Shown piece by piece: positions 1 to 5,515 of a stretch of 5,577 nucleotides of DNA. Numbering within the stretch: the stretch's first letter is position 1; each line of letters begins with the position of its first letter. The stretch is from the NCBI GenBank assembly GCA_031284085.1, contig JAITAM010000161.1, positions 1 through 5,577 of the forward strand, given 5' to 3'. The position numbers and the translations under genes were made by a program. Below the pieces are notes generated by a model. The model was given only the letters and a program-made list of their open reading frames with translations. It was not told the origin of the DNA and searched no databases. Origin of the DNA: Spirochaetaceae bacterium (lineage in GTDB: Bacteria > Spirochaetota > Spirochaetia > Treponematales > Breznakiellaceae).

Positions 1-1
1 C

Positions 2-118
2 ATGAAAAGCATTACGGAAATGACTAAGGACGAAGCCGGCGCTATACGTTTTGTGTTGACGGATATTGACGACACGCTTACTACTCGAGGGAAACTGTCT
101 TCCCAAGCCTACCAAGCT
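2..118 (+). pseudogene. HAD-superfamily hydrolase, N-terminal fragment
   Basis: The first 38 or so codons from the ATG at base 2 read as the start of a HAD-type phosphatase. A hydrophobic beta-strand (RFVLT) leads into the motif DIDDTLT (residues 21-27), the DxDxT motif I, with Asp21 as the expected nucleophile and Asp23 as the acid/base. The helix start after it (GKLSSQAYQA) fits the HAD-IIB/Cof layout. Homology-like sequence stops around base 116. The frame then runs through low-information sequence to a TGA at 230-232, giving only 76 codons where the family needs about 250-280. Motifs II-IV are absent, so the product cannot be an active phosphatase. Only one base precedes the ATG, so its ribosome binding site is not visible; Met7 is an alternative start. 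The motif is clear, while the exact break point is my estimate. Confidence 0.6.
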
Positions 119-398
119 CGCCCCCTGAGGTCTACCTCTCTCCTTCTCAAGGAAGCTGCCTCTTCTCTGCTGAAACCACAGGATCATACGGGCGTATACC
201 TGCCTTGTATACGGGCGCATCACCGACAGTGATAATAATGCAGGCACACACTCGCCCATGTGCCAGACCTCCTGCCCAAAGGGTCAGACTTCCGACTATG
301 CTTTGTCTATAAATGAAGAGATGCAGGGAAGGTTTCATGCGTTCCCTGCATCTCAATAAGCCTACGGCTTAGCGCATACATGCGCAGACTAAACCTCT
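119..398. other. Non-coding or unrecognised stretch between gene remnants
   Basis: No protein family is recognisable in any of the six frames. The longest open frame, on the minus strand from 356 to 147, lacks a plausible ribosome binding site and shows no domain I can defend. The stretch holds a 9-bp direct repeat (ATACGGGCG at 186-194 and 209-217), a 7-bp hairpin (CGTATAC 193-199 with GTATACG 207-213), a copy of GGTCAGAC-TTCCGA at 282-295 that resembles the tandem repeat near 1056-1111, and a run of perfect hairpins at 318-385 listed separately. It is best read as decayed intergenic or recombined sequence. Confidence 0.5.
318..385. repeat. Three back-to-back perfect hairpins
   Basis: Three perfect inverted repeats follow one another almost without gaps. 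The first has a 13-bp stem (318-330 with 342-354, arms GAGATGCAGGGAA and its complement) and an 11-base loop. The second has a 6-bp stem, TAAGCC (357-362) with GGCTTA (366-371), and loop TAC. The third has GCGCAT (372-377) with ATGCGC (380-385) around two bases. The first could serve as a minus-strand transcription terminator because TTCATTTAT follows it on that strand, but this is a poor U-tract. A compact array like this resembles REP/BIME-type extragenic palindromes; that assignment is inference. Confidence 0.55.
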
Positions 399-689
399 TA
401 CAAGCGACGCTGCTTTATCGTTGCCGTTGAGGGTAACGCCGTTTTACCGTATCAGCGTTATGCCTGCCGATACGGTAAACAGTGCCTCGTTACCGTTGTT
501 TGCAATGGCGCGTGTTGTTCCGTCTCCTTTAAGGGTGATGGTCTTTCGCACATCGCCGGCAAAGACAACGAGATCGCTTACCAAATTGCCGTTCAGAGTA
601 ATGGTATAAGCGCCGCCCGCTTTGTCGTTGTTGATGGCCGCAACCGCCTGTGCAAAGGCCGCAGTATTGCGCACGGTAAAACTATAGCC
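399..689 (-). pseudogene. Beta-helix surface-protein fragment, interrupted by a stop
   Basis: Minus-strand codons from 689 downward read as a repetitive, Gly/Asn/Thr-rich beta-strand protein. It opens with a segment like AFAQAVAAINND, followed by strands such as YTITLNGNLVSDLVVF and TITLKGDGTTRAI, and then FTVSAGITL. After an in-frame TAA at 446-444, the same frame resumes with NGVTLNGNDKAASLV, so the stop interrupts an otherwise continuous pattern. The frame closes at 371-369 with residues (RGLVCACMR) that no longer fit. The pattern is typical of right-handed beta-helix (pectate-lyase-like) surface or secreted proteins with many repeats, which are common in Treponema. Here it has no start, signal peptide or C-terminus of its own and is fused out of frame to the caspase remnant. 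Its exact family and ligand are unknown. Confidence 0.6.
443..479. repeat. 11-bp perfect inverted repeat covering the premature stop
   Basis: TTTACCGTATC (443-453) and GATACGGTAAA (469-479) are exact reverse complements separated by 15 bases. Read on the minus strand, the first-encountered arm (479-469) encodes the normal beta-strand residues F-T-V-S. The second-encountered arm (453-443) contains the TAA that stops the frame. There is no U-tract beyond it, so it is unlikely to be a terminator. Confidence 0.75.
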
Positions 690-1031
690 TGCTGCATGTC
701 CGCATCCATCGGCATAAGGTAGTTTACGCTGCCGGACTGAACGCCATGACCCGCATAGAACAGAAAGCTGTAGCTGTTTTTTGACACGGAGAGCCAATTT
801 CTGAAGCGTTCAATCGCTTCTTCCATCTGCACTCGGCTGGTGTTGAGCAGCGTATCGACCGTGAAGCCGAGTTCCTTCAAGACGGTCGTCATGTCGTTCG
901 CATTGTTCACCGGATTATTCAGGCGTGTAAGGTTCTTATGCACCGTTGCCGATAACCAACGCGTATTTCTGCTGAGCGGCAATAGAAACCACCAGCACAA
1001 GAAACAACGAAATCAAAGCACCTTTCTTCAT
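690..1031 (-). pseudogene. Secreted caspase-family (C14) peptidase, frameshifted and truncated
   Basis: The ATG at 1031-1029 is preceded by AAGGAG (1043-1038) with 6-base spacing. It starts a clear signal peptide: MKKG, then a hydrophobic stretch of about 14 residues (ALISLFLVLVVSIA), then AAQQ. The caspase-fold start KYALVIGNGA follows and then runs into TAA at 938-936. Skipping frame there restores KNLTRLNNPVNNANDM, LKELGFTV and FLFYAGHGVQSG. This is the p20-like core, with the catalytic His of the GHG motif at bases 748-746. The catalytic Cys (normally in a later D-x-C motif) and everything after MPMDADMQ are missing; from about base 690 the sequence is the beta-helix fragment. In family members a Tyr usually sits between GA and KN, so the lesion is best explained as loss of two bases from TATA. 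Intact relatives are signal-peptide-bearing, caspase-like proteins of unknown substrate. Family assignment is firm and the product is certainly non-functional. Confidence 0.8.
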
Positions 1032-1037
1032 CTTAAA

Positions 1038-1043
1038 CTCCTT
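1038..1043 (-). promoter_or_regulatory. Ribosome binding site of the caspase remnant
   Basis: The minus strand reads AAGGAG six bases before the ATG at 1031-1029. This fixes the start and shows that the gene was once a normal translated unit. Confidence 0.75.
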
Positions 1044-1055
1044 TCCCTCTTTACT

Positions 1056-1111
1056 ATACTATATAATCATCGGAGGTCTGACCATACTATATAATCATCG
1101 GAGGTCTGACC
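1056..1111. repeat. 28-bp perfect tandem duplication
   Basis: Bases 1056-1083 and 1084-1111 are identical. Each unit contains TATAAT on the plus strand (1062-1067 and 1090-1095), TATAGT on the minus strand, and the near-palindrome GGTCTGACC at its end. The array sits directly upstream of the caspase remnant's ribosome binding site, so it may once have carried that gene's -10 region, but I see no convincing -35 hexamer on either strand. A related copy of the GGTCAGAC-TCCGA part occurs in the other orientation at 282-295. Confidence 0.9.
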
Positions 1112-1137
1112 CCCTTTACCCGCTCACAAGGGCGAGT

Positions 1138-1163
1138 CTTACTCTCTTATTATAGAGGGTAAG
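1138..1163. repeat. 10-bp stem-loop between caspase remnant and lysA
   Basis: CTTACTCTCT (1138-1147) pairs with AGAGGGTAAG (1154-1163), with one G-T wobble, around the loop TATTAT. No T-run follows on the plus strand, and on the minus strand only short pyrimidine sequence follows. Terminator function is therefore uncertain, and it may be a relic structure. Confidence 0.45.
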
Positions 1164-1217
1164 GAGAGACTAATCCACTCTCTGTCTTGCTGGCTGTGCT
1201 TATTTCTTGCAGGTAAG

Positions 1218-1324
1218 AAGCCGTACTCCGCTTTGGATACAGCGCCGAGAACTTAGAAACACGCTGGCGTGCAACAACCTTTGAAACAGGCTGGCCTGTT
1301 GAAACAGCCTGCGGCTGTATTGAA
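1218..1324 (+). repeat. Modular palindromic dispersed repeat, copy 1 (upstream of lysA)
   Basis: The element opens with AAGCCGTACTC (1218-1228), then seven variable bases, then GATAC (1236-1240). It contains 28 bases at 1272-1299 that match copy 2 at 26 positions, and it ends in ATTGAA (1319-1324). Inside are three modules, each beginning GAAACA or similar and folding into a small perfect hairpin: CACGC-TG-GCGTG (1260-1271), AACAGGC-TG-GCCTGTT (1285-1300), and ACAGCC-TGC-GGCTGT (1304-1318). Compared with copy 2 near the right end of the window, it has two extra inserts, of 31 and 19 bases, each carrying one hairpin module. It codes for nothing and sits immediately before the lysA promoter. 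Confidence 0.8.
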
Positions 1325-1348
1325 CTCTGTGTAAAATACTACTATCAT
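1320..1348 (+). promoter_or_regulatory. lysA promoter (sigma-70 type)
   Basis: TTGAAC (1320-1325) and TATCAT (1343-1348) are separated by exactly 17 bases and are each close to the consensus hexamers. Transcription would start near 1355, giving a leader of about 18 bases that contains the Shine-Dalgarno sequence. The -35 hexamer overlaps the end (TTGAA) of the dispersed repeat. This is prediction from sequence only. Confidence 0.6.
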
Positions 1349-1360
1349 AAGATGACCAAA

Positions 1361-1366
1361 AAGGAG
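1361..1366 (+). promoter_or_regulatory. lysA ribosome binding site; decides the start
   Basis: AAGGAG lies six bases before the ATG at 1373. The in-frame ATG at 1352 is upstream of this site and only three bases after the -10 box, so it would lie upstream of the predicted transcription start. The 1373 start is therefore preferred. Confidence 0.85.
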
Positions 1367-1372
1367 TTACTT

Positions 1373-2614
1373 ATGAAGACATTTCCGTTCACAAAGCCGC
1401 AACTGGAAGCAGTGGCGGAACGCTATCCTACACCGTTTTATATATATGATGAGAGTGCAATCCGTTTGAATGCCCAGTCTATCAAAGCGGCGTTTTCGCA
1501 AGTTCCGGCCTTTGTGCAGCATTTTGCCGTAAAAGCCTTACCCAATCCCGCCATCCTCCGTATTCTTGCATCGGAAGGCTTCGGCGCAGACTGCTCTTCT
1601 TTGGCTGAACTCATCCTTGCAGAGCGTGCCGGTATACGAGGCGAACAGGCGATGTTTACTTCCAATGAAACGCCGGCAGCCGAATACGTGGCAGCCCGAA
1701 AATTGGGAGCAATTATCAATCTGGATGACGAGTCTCATATTGATTTTCTGGAAGAACACGCCGGTATTCCTGAGATTGTCTCGTGCCGGTATAACCCGGG
1801 TCCTCTCAAAACGGGAAACTCCATCATAGGCACGCCTTTGGAAGCAAAGTATGGTTTTACCCACGATCAACTCATTCAAGGCTTGGTTCGACTTAGGGAC
1901 AAGGGCGCACGCCGCTTTGCCGTGCATACTATGGTTGCCTCTAACGAGCTGCGTCTTGATTATCATATAGAGACCGCCCGGCTTCTTTTTACTCTAGCCG
2001 CAGAAATAAAAGAAAAGACTGGTATCAGGCTCGAATTTGTCAATCTTGGCGGCGGTATTGGTATTCCTTACCGTCCGGATCAGCAGGCTGTAGATTATGA
2101 GCAGCTTGCTGCCGGTATTCGCAACGCGTACGATACGATCATCGTGCCTGAAGGTCTTGATCCTTTGGGAATACATACCGAGTGGGGGCGCGTCATTACC
2201 GGCCCCTACGGCTGGCTTGTAGCGCGGGCAATTCACCACAAGAATATTTTTAGGCGTTACATCGGTCTTGATGCGTGTATGGCTGATTTAATGCGCCCCG
2301 GCCTTTACGGTGCTTATCACCATATTACCATTGCCGGCAAAGAAGATGCGCCGCAGACAGAAGTTTACGATCTTGTTGGTAGTCTGTGTGAAAACAATGA
2401 CAAATTCGCTATTCAAAGGAATTTGCCTGTGATTGAGCGCGGCGATTTTGTGATCATTCACGATGCCGGCGCTCACGGTCGAGCAATGGGCTTTAACTAC
2501 AATGGTAAACTCAGGTGCGGTGAATTACTTTTACGACAGGACGGCTCTGTTGTTCAGATTCGCCGTCCTGAGACAGTAGAGGATTATTTTGCAACGTTGG
2601 TAGATATAGGATAA
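1373..2614 (+). CDS. lysA: Diaminopimelate decarboxylase
   Basis: This 413-residue protein has the fold-type III PLP decarboxylase layout. The enzyme converts meso-diaminopimelate to L-lysine plus CO2 in the cytoplasm, the last step of lysine synthesis. The PLP lysine is K54 in FAVKALPN. RYNPG (139-143) and the HTM segment with His185 follow, then the phosphate-binding loop NLGGGIG (224-230) and E270/R273 in TEWGR. RPGLY (308-312) is the substrate-binding Arg/Tyr segment typical of diaminopimelate rather than ornithine decarboxylases. The partner-subunit Cys339 is in SLCENNDKFA, and DAGAHG (364-369) with NYNGKLR is near the C-terminus. The GAH variant replaces the commoner GAY; I believe it occurs in a subgroup of bacterial LysA proteins. 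Length is normal and there is no frame damage. It appears monocistronic, with its own promoter, and converges on ftsH. Carboxynorspermidine decarboxylase is a less likely alternative. Confidence 0.87.
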   Translation: MKTFPFTKPQLEAVAERYPTPFYIYDESAIRLNAQSIKAAFSQVPAFVQHFAVKALPNPAILRILASEGFGADCSSLAELILAERAGIRGEQAMFTSNETPAAEYVAARKLGAIINLDDESHIDFLEEHAGIPEIVSCRYNPGPLKTGNSIIGTPLEAKYGFTHDQLIQGLVRLRDKGARRFAVHTMVASNELRLDYHIETARLLFTLAAEIKEKTGIRLEFVNLGGGIGIPYRPDQQAVDYEQLAAGIRNAYDTIIVPEGLDPLGIHTEWGRVITGPYGWLVARAIHHKNIFRRYIGLDACMADLMRPGLYGAYHHITIAGKEDAPQTEVYDLVGSLCENNDKFAIQRNLPVIERGDFVIIHDAGAHGRAMGFNYNGKLRCGELLLRQDGSVVQIRRPETVEDYFATLVDIG

Positions 2615-2739
2615 AGGACACAAGGTCGGCGTAAGGTTCTGTGCGGGTTATGCTTCTTTCAGAGTTTATTGGAAATAGGCTAGCCCGCGCCGTATTCGTC
2701 TGCCGAAGCTTTGAGCAGAGCTAGCCTGCGCTGATTAGC
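2615..2739. other. Intergenic region between convergent lysA and ftsH
   Basis: These 125 bases separate the two stop codons. They contain a compound inverted repeat: AGGCTAGC (2677-2684) with GCTAGCCT (2720-2727), plus an inner TCTGC (2699-2703) with GCAGA (2715-2719). This could help end transcription from both sides, although neither strand shows a proper U-tract. TTGGAAATAGGCTAGCC (2669-2685) and the stretch from 2710 to 2730 resemble the GAAACAGGCTGGCC module of the dispersed repeat, and GCTAGCC-GCGC occurs twice (2679-2690 and 2720-2731) with one mismatch. They may be decayed copies. Confidence 0.45.
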
Positions 2740-4617
2740 TTAGAATGCCATGCTTTTCCGTGCCGGTAGTCTTAACAATTCACGTATTTCTTCATCAATC
2801 AATGTTTCTTGCGCTATGAGCGCATTCGTCAAGGTCTCCAACTTTCCTTTTTGTTCCTGTAAAATGCTTTCCGCCGATGTCTTTGCCGTATCAAGTATCT
2901 TCTTAACCGCCAAATCTATACGCAAAGCTGTGTCTTCAGAATAATCTTTATGTCGGGCAATTTCCTTACCGATAAAGATAGGCTCTTCTTCTTGTCCATA
3001 AGATACCGGTCCCAACTCGTCCGCCATGCCCCATTCACAGACCATGTGCCGCGCCATGTCGGTAGCCTGCTGAATATCTTGCTTTGTGCCGGTAGTAGTC
3101 TCGCCATAAAATATCTGCTCCGCCACCCAGCCGCCGTAACAGATCACGATCCGATCCTCTATCCAACTCTTTGTTCGGCTATAGCTGTCCTCTTCCGGTA
3201 GAGACATAGCCATACCAAGCGTTCTGCCGTGCGGGACAATCGTTACCTTGTGCAAGGGATCGGCATTAGGCAAAAAATAGTGGAGCAAAGCGTGTCCTGC
3301 TTCATGCACCGCGGTCATACGCCGTTCTCTATCAGAGATAACCAAAGTTTTTCGAGCAACGCCCATCAGTATCTTATCACGAGCTTCTTCAAAATCAGAG
3401 CTTTCCACCCTAGATTTATCATGCCGCGCAGCGTATAAAGCCGCCTCATTGACTAGATTGGCAATATCGGCGCCGCTCATACCCGGTGTAGCACGGGCAA
3501 CTCGTGTCAAATCAACGTTCTGTGCAAGCGGAATCTTCTCGGCATGGATTTTCAGAATGTCTTCACGCTCTTTAATATCCGGCATTGCCACAACAACCTG
3601 CCTATCAAAGCGCCCCGGTCGCAAGAGAGCAGGGTCTAAAACATCAGGCCGGTTAGTCGCCGCCAGTATAATTACCCCGTCTTTGGAATCAAAGCCGTCC
3701 ATCTCGACTAATAATTGATTCAAAGTCTGCTCACGCTCGTCATGCCCTCCGCCATAGCCTGCGCCACGAGTTCGTCCGACCGCATCAAGTTCATCAATGA
3801 AAATAATACAAGGCGCATTCTTGCGCCCCTGCTCAAACAAATCACGCACCCGGCTTGCCCCGACACCGACAAACATCTCAACAAAATCAGAACCGGACAT
3901 ATGAAAATACGCAACGCCTGCCTCACCGGCAACCGCCCGCGCCATCAAGGTCTTTCCAGTGCCCGGCATACCAACAAGCAATACGCCTTTGGGAATTCTA
4001 GCTCCCATCTTGGTGAACTTCTGCGGGCTTTTCAAAAAAGCAACGACTTCTTCAAGCTCGTATTTTGCATCTTTCTGGCCTGCTACATCGGCGAAGGTTA
4101 CTTTTTTCCCTTCTTCAGAGTAGCGGCGCGCACGGCTCTTTCCAAACTGAAGCGCCTTGTTATTCGGCCCCTGTATATTACGCATTGTGAAAAAGATGAA
4201 GGCAAAGATTATAATCCAAGGCAGGAGGTCTATGAGGAGGCGCATGAAGCTAAAACCGCTTGTCCCGCCCGATATAACGACATTTTTGCTCCGCAGCAAA
4301 GCCAGCAACTCCGGGTCTTGATAAGGGATAAGCGTCTTAAAGCGTATCTGGGTTCCGGATCGTTGCTGCAATACACCTTCTATAGTAGAGTTATCAAGAA
4401 TCCGCACCGAACTCACTTCATTACGTTCAATATGATTAGTAAAGTTTGAATAGCTTATTTCCTGAACGTTACGAGAATCGTTGCGGAAAAAATAAACAAT
4501 ACCTACGACCACAATAGTAAGAAGAAAAATCAAAGTAAACGGTCGTATTTTACCGTGATTCTCGTCGATTTTAACCGGCTTTTCCGGCTTTTCTGGCTTT
4601 TTTTCATTGTTAAACAT
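2740..4617 (-). CDS. ftsH: ATP-dependent zinc metalloprotease FtsH
   Basis: This 625-residue membrane-anchored AAA+ protease forms hexamers that extract and degrade misassembled membrane proteins and selected soluble regulators. A Lys/Pro/Glu-rich cytoplasmic N-terminus precedes transmembrane segment 1 (about 25-44). An external domain (45-123) and transmembrane segment 2 (about 125-145) follow. The AAA domain has Walker A GMPGTGKT (216-223), pore-loop MFVGVG (248-253), Walker [11 protein letters not shown] (271-280), and the second region of homology with arginine fingers R333 and R336. The protease domain has HEAGH (438-442) and the third zinc ligand Asp514 in TGTKQDI. Length is close to E. 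coli FtsH (644). Walker A has Met where Pro is usual, and TGTKQD replaces the commoner TGASND; both keep the essential residues. It is separated from the upstream comF-family gene by a terminator and has its own promoter candidate, so it is probably transcribed alone. Confidence 0.97.
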   Translation of the reverse strand: MFNNEKKPEKPEKPVKIDENHGKIRPFTLIFLLTIVVVGIVYFFRNDSRNVQEISYSNFTNHIERNEVSSVRILDNSTIEGVLQQRSGTQIRFKTLIPYQDPELLALLRSKNVVISGGTSGFSFMRLLIDLLPWIIIFAFIFFTMRNIQGPNNKALQFGKSRARRYSEEGKKVTFADVAGQKDAKYELEEVVAFLKSPQKFTKMGARIPKGVLLVGMPGTGKTLMARAVAGEAGVAYFHMSGSDFVEMFVGVGASRVRDLFEQGRKNAPCIIFIDELDAVGRTRGAGYGGGHDEREQTLNQLLVEMDGFDSKDGVIILAATNRPDVLDPALLRPGRFDRQVVVAMPDIKEREDILKIHAEKIPLAQNVDLTRVARATPGMSGADIANLVNEAALYAARHDKSRVESSDFEEARDKILMGVARKTLVISDRERRMTAVHEAGHALLHYFLPNADPLHKVTIVPHGRTLGMAMSLPEEDSYSRTKSWIEDRIVICYGGWVAEQIFYGETTTGTKQDIQQATDMARHMVCEWGMADELGPVSYGQEEEPIFIGKEIARHKDYSEDTALRIDLAVKKILDTAKTSAESILQEQKGKLETLTNALIAQETLIDEEIRELLRLPARKSMAF

Positions 4618-4623
4618 TCTCTG

Positions 4624-4629
4624 CTCCTT
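4624..4629 (-). promoter_or_regulatory. ftsH ribosome binding site
   Basis: The minus strand reads AAGGAG six bases before the ATG at 4617-4615. The site and spacing match those of lysA and the caspase remnant, and they fix the start. Confidence 0.85.
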
Positions 4630-4659
4630 ATATAGTATCTAGAACTATTTCTCGATTTT

Positions 4660-4689
4660 ATAATACTAATCAAATACAGCATATACCAA
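4660..4689 (-). promoter_or_regulatory. Candidate ftsH promoter
   Basis: On the minus strand, TTGGTA (4689-4684) and TATTAT (4665-4660) are spaced 18 bases apart. This would give a leader of roughly 35 bases ahead of ftsH. The site lies just beyond the comF terminator. The whole stretch is AT-rich, so other -10 choices exist; no heat-shock-type (CIRCE) inverted repeat is visible. Confidence 0.4.
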
Positions 4690-4694
4690 GCTCT

Positions 4695-4721
4695 AAAAAA
4701 GTGCTACTACAAAGCACTTTT
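4695..4721 (-). terminator. Intrinsic terminator of the comF-family gene
   Basis: On the minus strand AAAAGTGCT (4721-4713) and AGCACTTTT (4705-4697) form a 9-bp perfect stem around a 7-base loop. The stem runs into a six-T tract (4700-4695). It begins five bases after the stop codon at 4729-4727. It should separate comF transcription from ftsH. Confidence 0.8.
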
Positions 4722-4726
4722 GCGGT

Positions 4727-5476
4727 TCATGTATTTTCTTTAAGTTCCGTATGGAATAGACAAATCCCATACACTTGATCCGCACCGCCTTTTTTGAGCG
4801 CCGCCGCACAACTCTCCATAGTAGAGCCGGTTGTATACACATCATCAAATAAGATCGCCTGCTGCGGCGCCGCTGCGGTACACAAAATACGCCCCGCAAG
4901 ATTTGCCTTTCGCTGCCGGCTGTTCAGATGTTTTTGTGTCTGCGAAAGAAGGCGTTTGAGGCACCTTTTCACCGGCGGGACAGCCGCCGCACCATACCGG
5001 CGCTCTCTTTCAAGAGAATGTGCAAGATATTCCACCTGATCCCAGCCGCACCCTTTTATCTTCCCCTGACGCGGCGGAACCGGCACTAAAAACGGCTTTG
5101 CCAAAGGCTCAGGGAACAAAGCAGATGCCTCTATTATTTTCTGTGCAAGAAAGTTTCCCACCGCAACCTTTTCTCCAAACTTATAGGCGGTTAATAGCTG
5201 TCGATAGCGACCGGTGTATGGATACAGACAGATAACTCTGTCAAAACTGTGGGGCGTTTTTTCATTCCGACATTCTGCGCAATACGTCTGTTCTGAAGCA
5301 AGGAATCGTCCGCACAAGGCGCACCGCTTCTGCGTAGGTATTGCAAAGAGCGAGGCGCAATCGGCACACAAACCAAAGACAGCCTCGTCAATATCCAAAA
5401 GCACGGTTTGACAAATGGCGCACCGTGCCGGAAAAAGGTATTCATGGATAAAGCTGATAATTCTATTCACACGCAT
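4727..5476 (-). CDS. comF: ComF-family phosphoribosyltransferase-fold protein
   Basis: This 249-residue protein has the ComF/GntX architecture. The N-terminus (YLFPARCAIC) carries four Cys pairs, C19/C22, C37/C40, C52/C55 and C66/C69, enough for two zinc ribbons. A type I phosphoribosyltransferase domain follows, with YKFGEK (98-103), a PVPPRQGKIKGCGWDQ segment (132-147), and the PRPP-binding loop ILFDDVYTTGSTM (208-220) with the acidic pair D211/D212. In naturally competent bacteria ComF works on the cytoplasmic side of single-stranded DNA uptake; in others its role and substrate are unclear, and some relatives serve other functions. All key residues are present and length is normal. No Shine-Dalgarno sequence precedes the ATG, unlike the neighbouring genes. 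The N-terminus is of the expected length, so I keep this start. Family confidence is high, but the function in this organism is inference. Confidence 0.9.
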   Translation of the reverse strand: MRVNRIISFIHEYLFPARCAICQTVLLDIDEAVFGLCADCASLFAIPTQKRCALCGRFLASEQTYCAECRNEKTPHSFDRVICLYPYTGRYRQLLTAYKFGEKVAVGNFLAQKIIEASALFPEPLAKPFLVPVPPRQGKIKGCGWDQVEYLAHSLERERRYGAAAVPPVKRCLKRLLSQTQKHLNSRQRKANLAGRILCTAAAPQQAILFDDVYTTGSTMESCAAALKKGGADQVYGICLFHTELKENT

Positions 5477-5483
5477 AGTACGA

Positions 5484-5515
5484 TATATACGGCATTAATT
5501 CGCATTTTGCTTCAA
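5484..5515 (-). promoter_or_regulatory. Weak candidate promoter for the comF-family gene
   Basis: On the minus strand, TATATA (5489-5484) ends seven bases before the ATG, with TTGAAG (5515-5510) 20 bases upstream. The spacing is longer than the usual 16-18. If the box is used, transcription would begin at or next to the ATG, giving a leaderless message. The TTGAA comes from the end of the dispersed repeat. Confidence 0.3.

Noticed and set aside
147..356. Minus-strand open frame containing APVYKAGIRPYD, faintly like a PDZ segment
   Set aside because: There is no ribosome binding site, the frame starts inside the 13-bp hairpin, and too little sequence resembles a PDZ domain to claim it.
593..1000. 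Minus-strand open frame read as an intact caspase gene
   Set aside because: Its first residues are out of frame with the true signal peptide, and its last about 30 are out-of-frame beta-helix sequence; only the middle is genuine.
1056..1111. CRISPR-like direct repeats of 28 bp
   Set aside because: The two units are directly adjacent with no spacer, there are only two, and no cas gene is present.
1260..1318. Riboswitch or attenuator for lysA (for example a lysine riboswitch)
   Set aside because: The hairpins lie upstream of the predicted promoter, are tiny and independent, lack the conserved lysine-riboswitch core, and recur in front of comF.
1538..1966. Open frame of 142 codons on the minus strand
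   Set aside because: It is antisense to well-conserved lysA codons and shows no recognisable family.
3715..4449. Long open frame of 244 codons on the plus strand
   Set aside because: It lies wholly antisense inside ftsH, whose protein is unmistakable. The translated sequence has no domain, and there is no ribosome binding site.
4615..5476. comF-ftsH operon
   Set aside because: A strong intrinsic terminator lies immediately after comF, and ftsH has a separate candidate promoter and a strong ribosome binding site.
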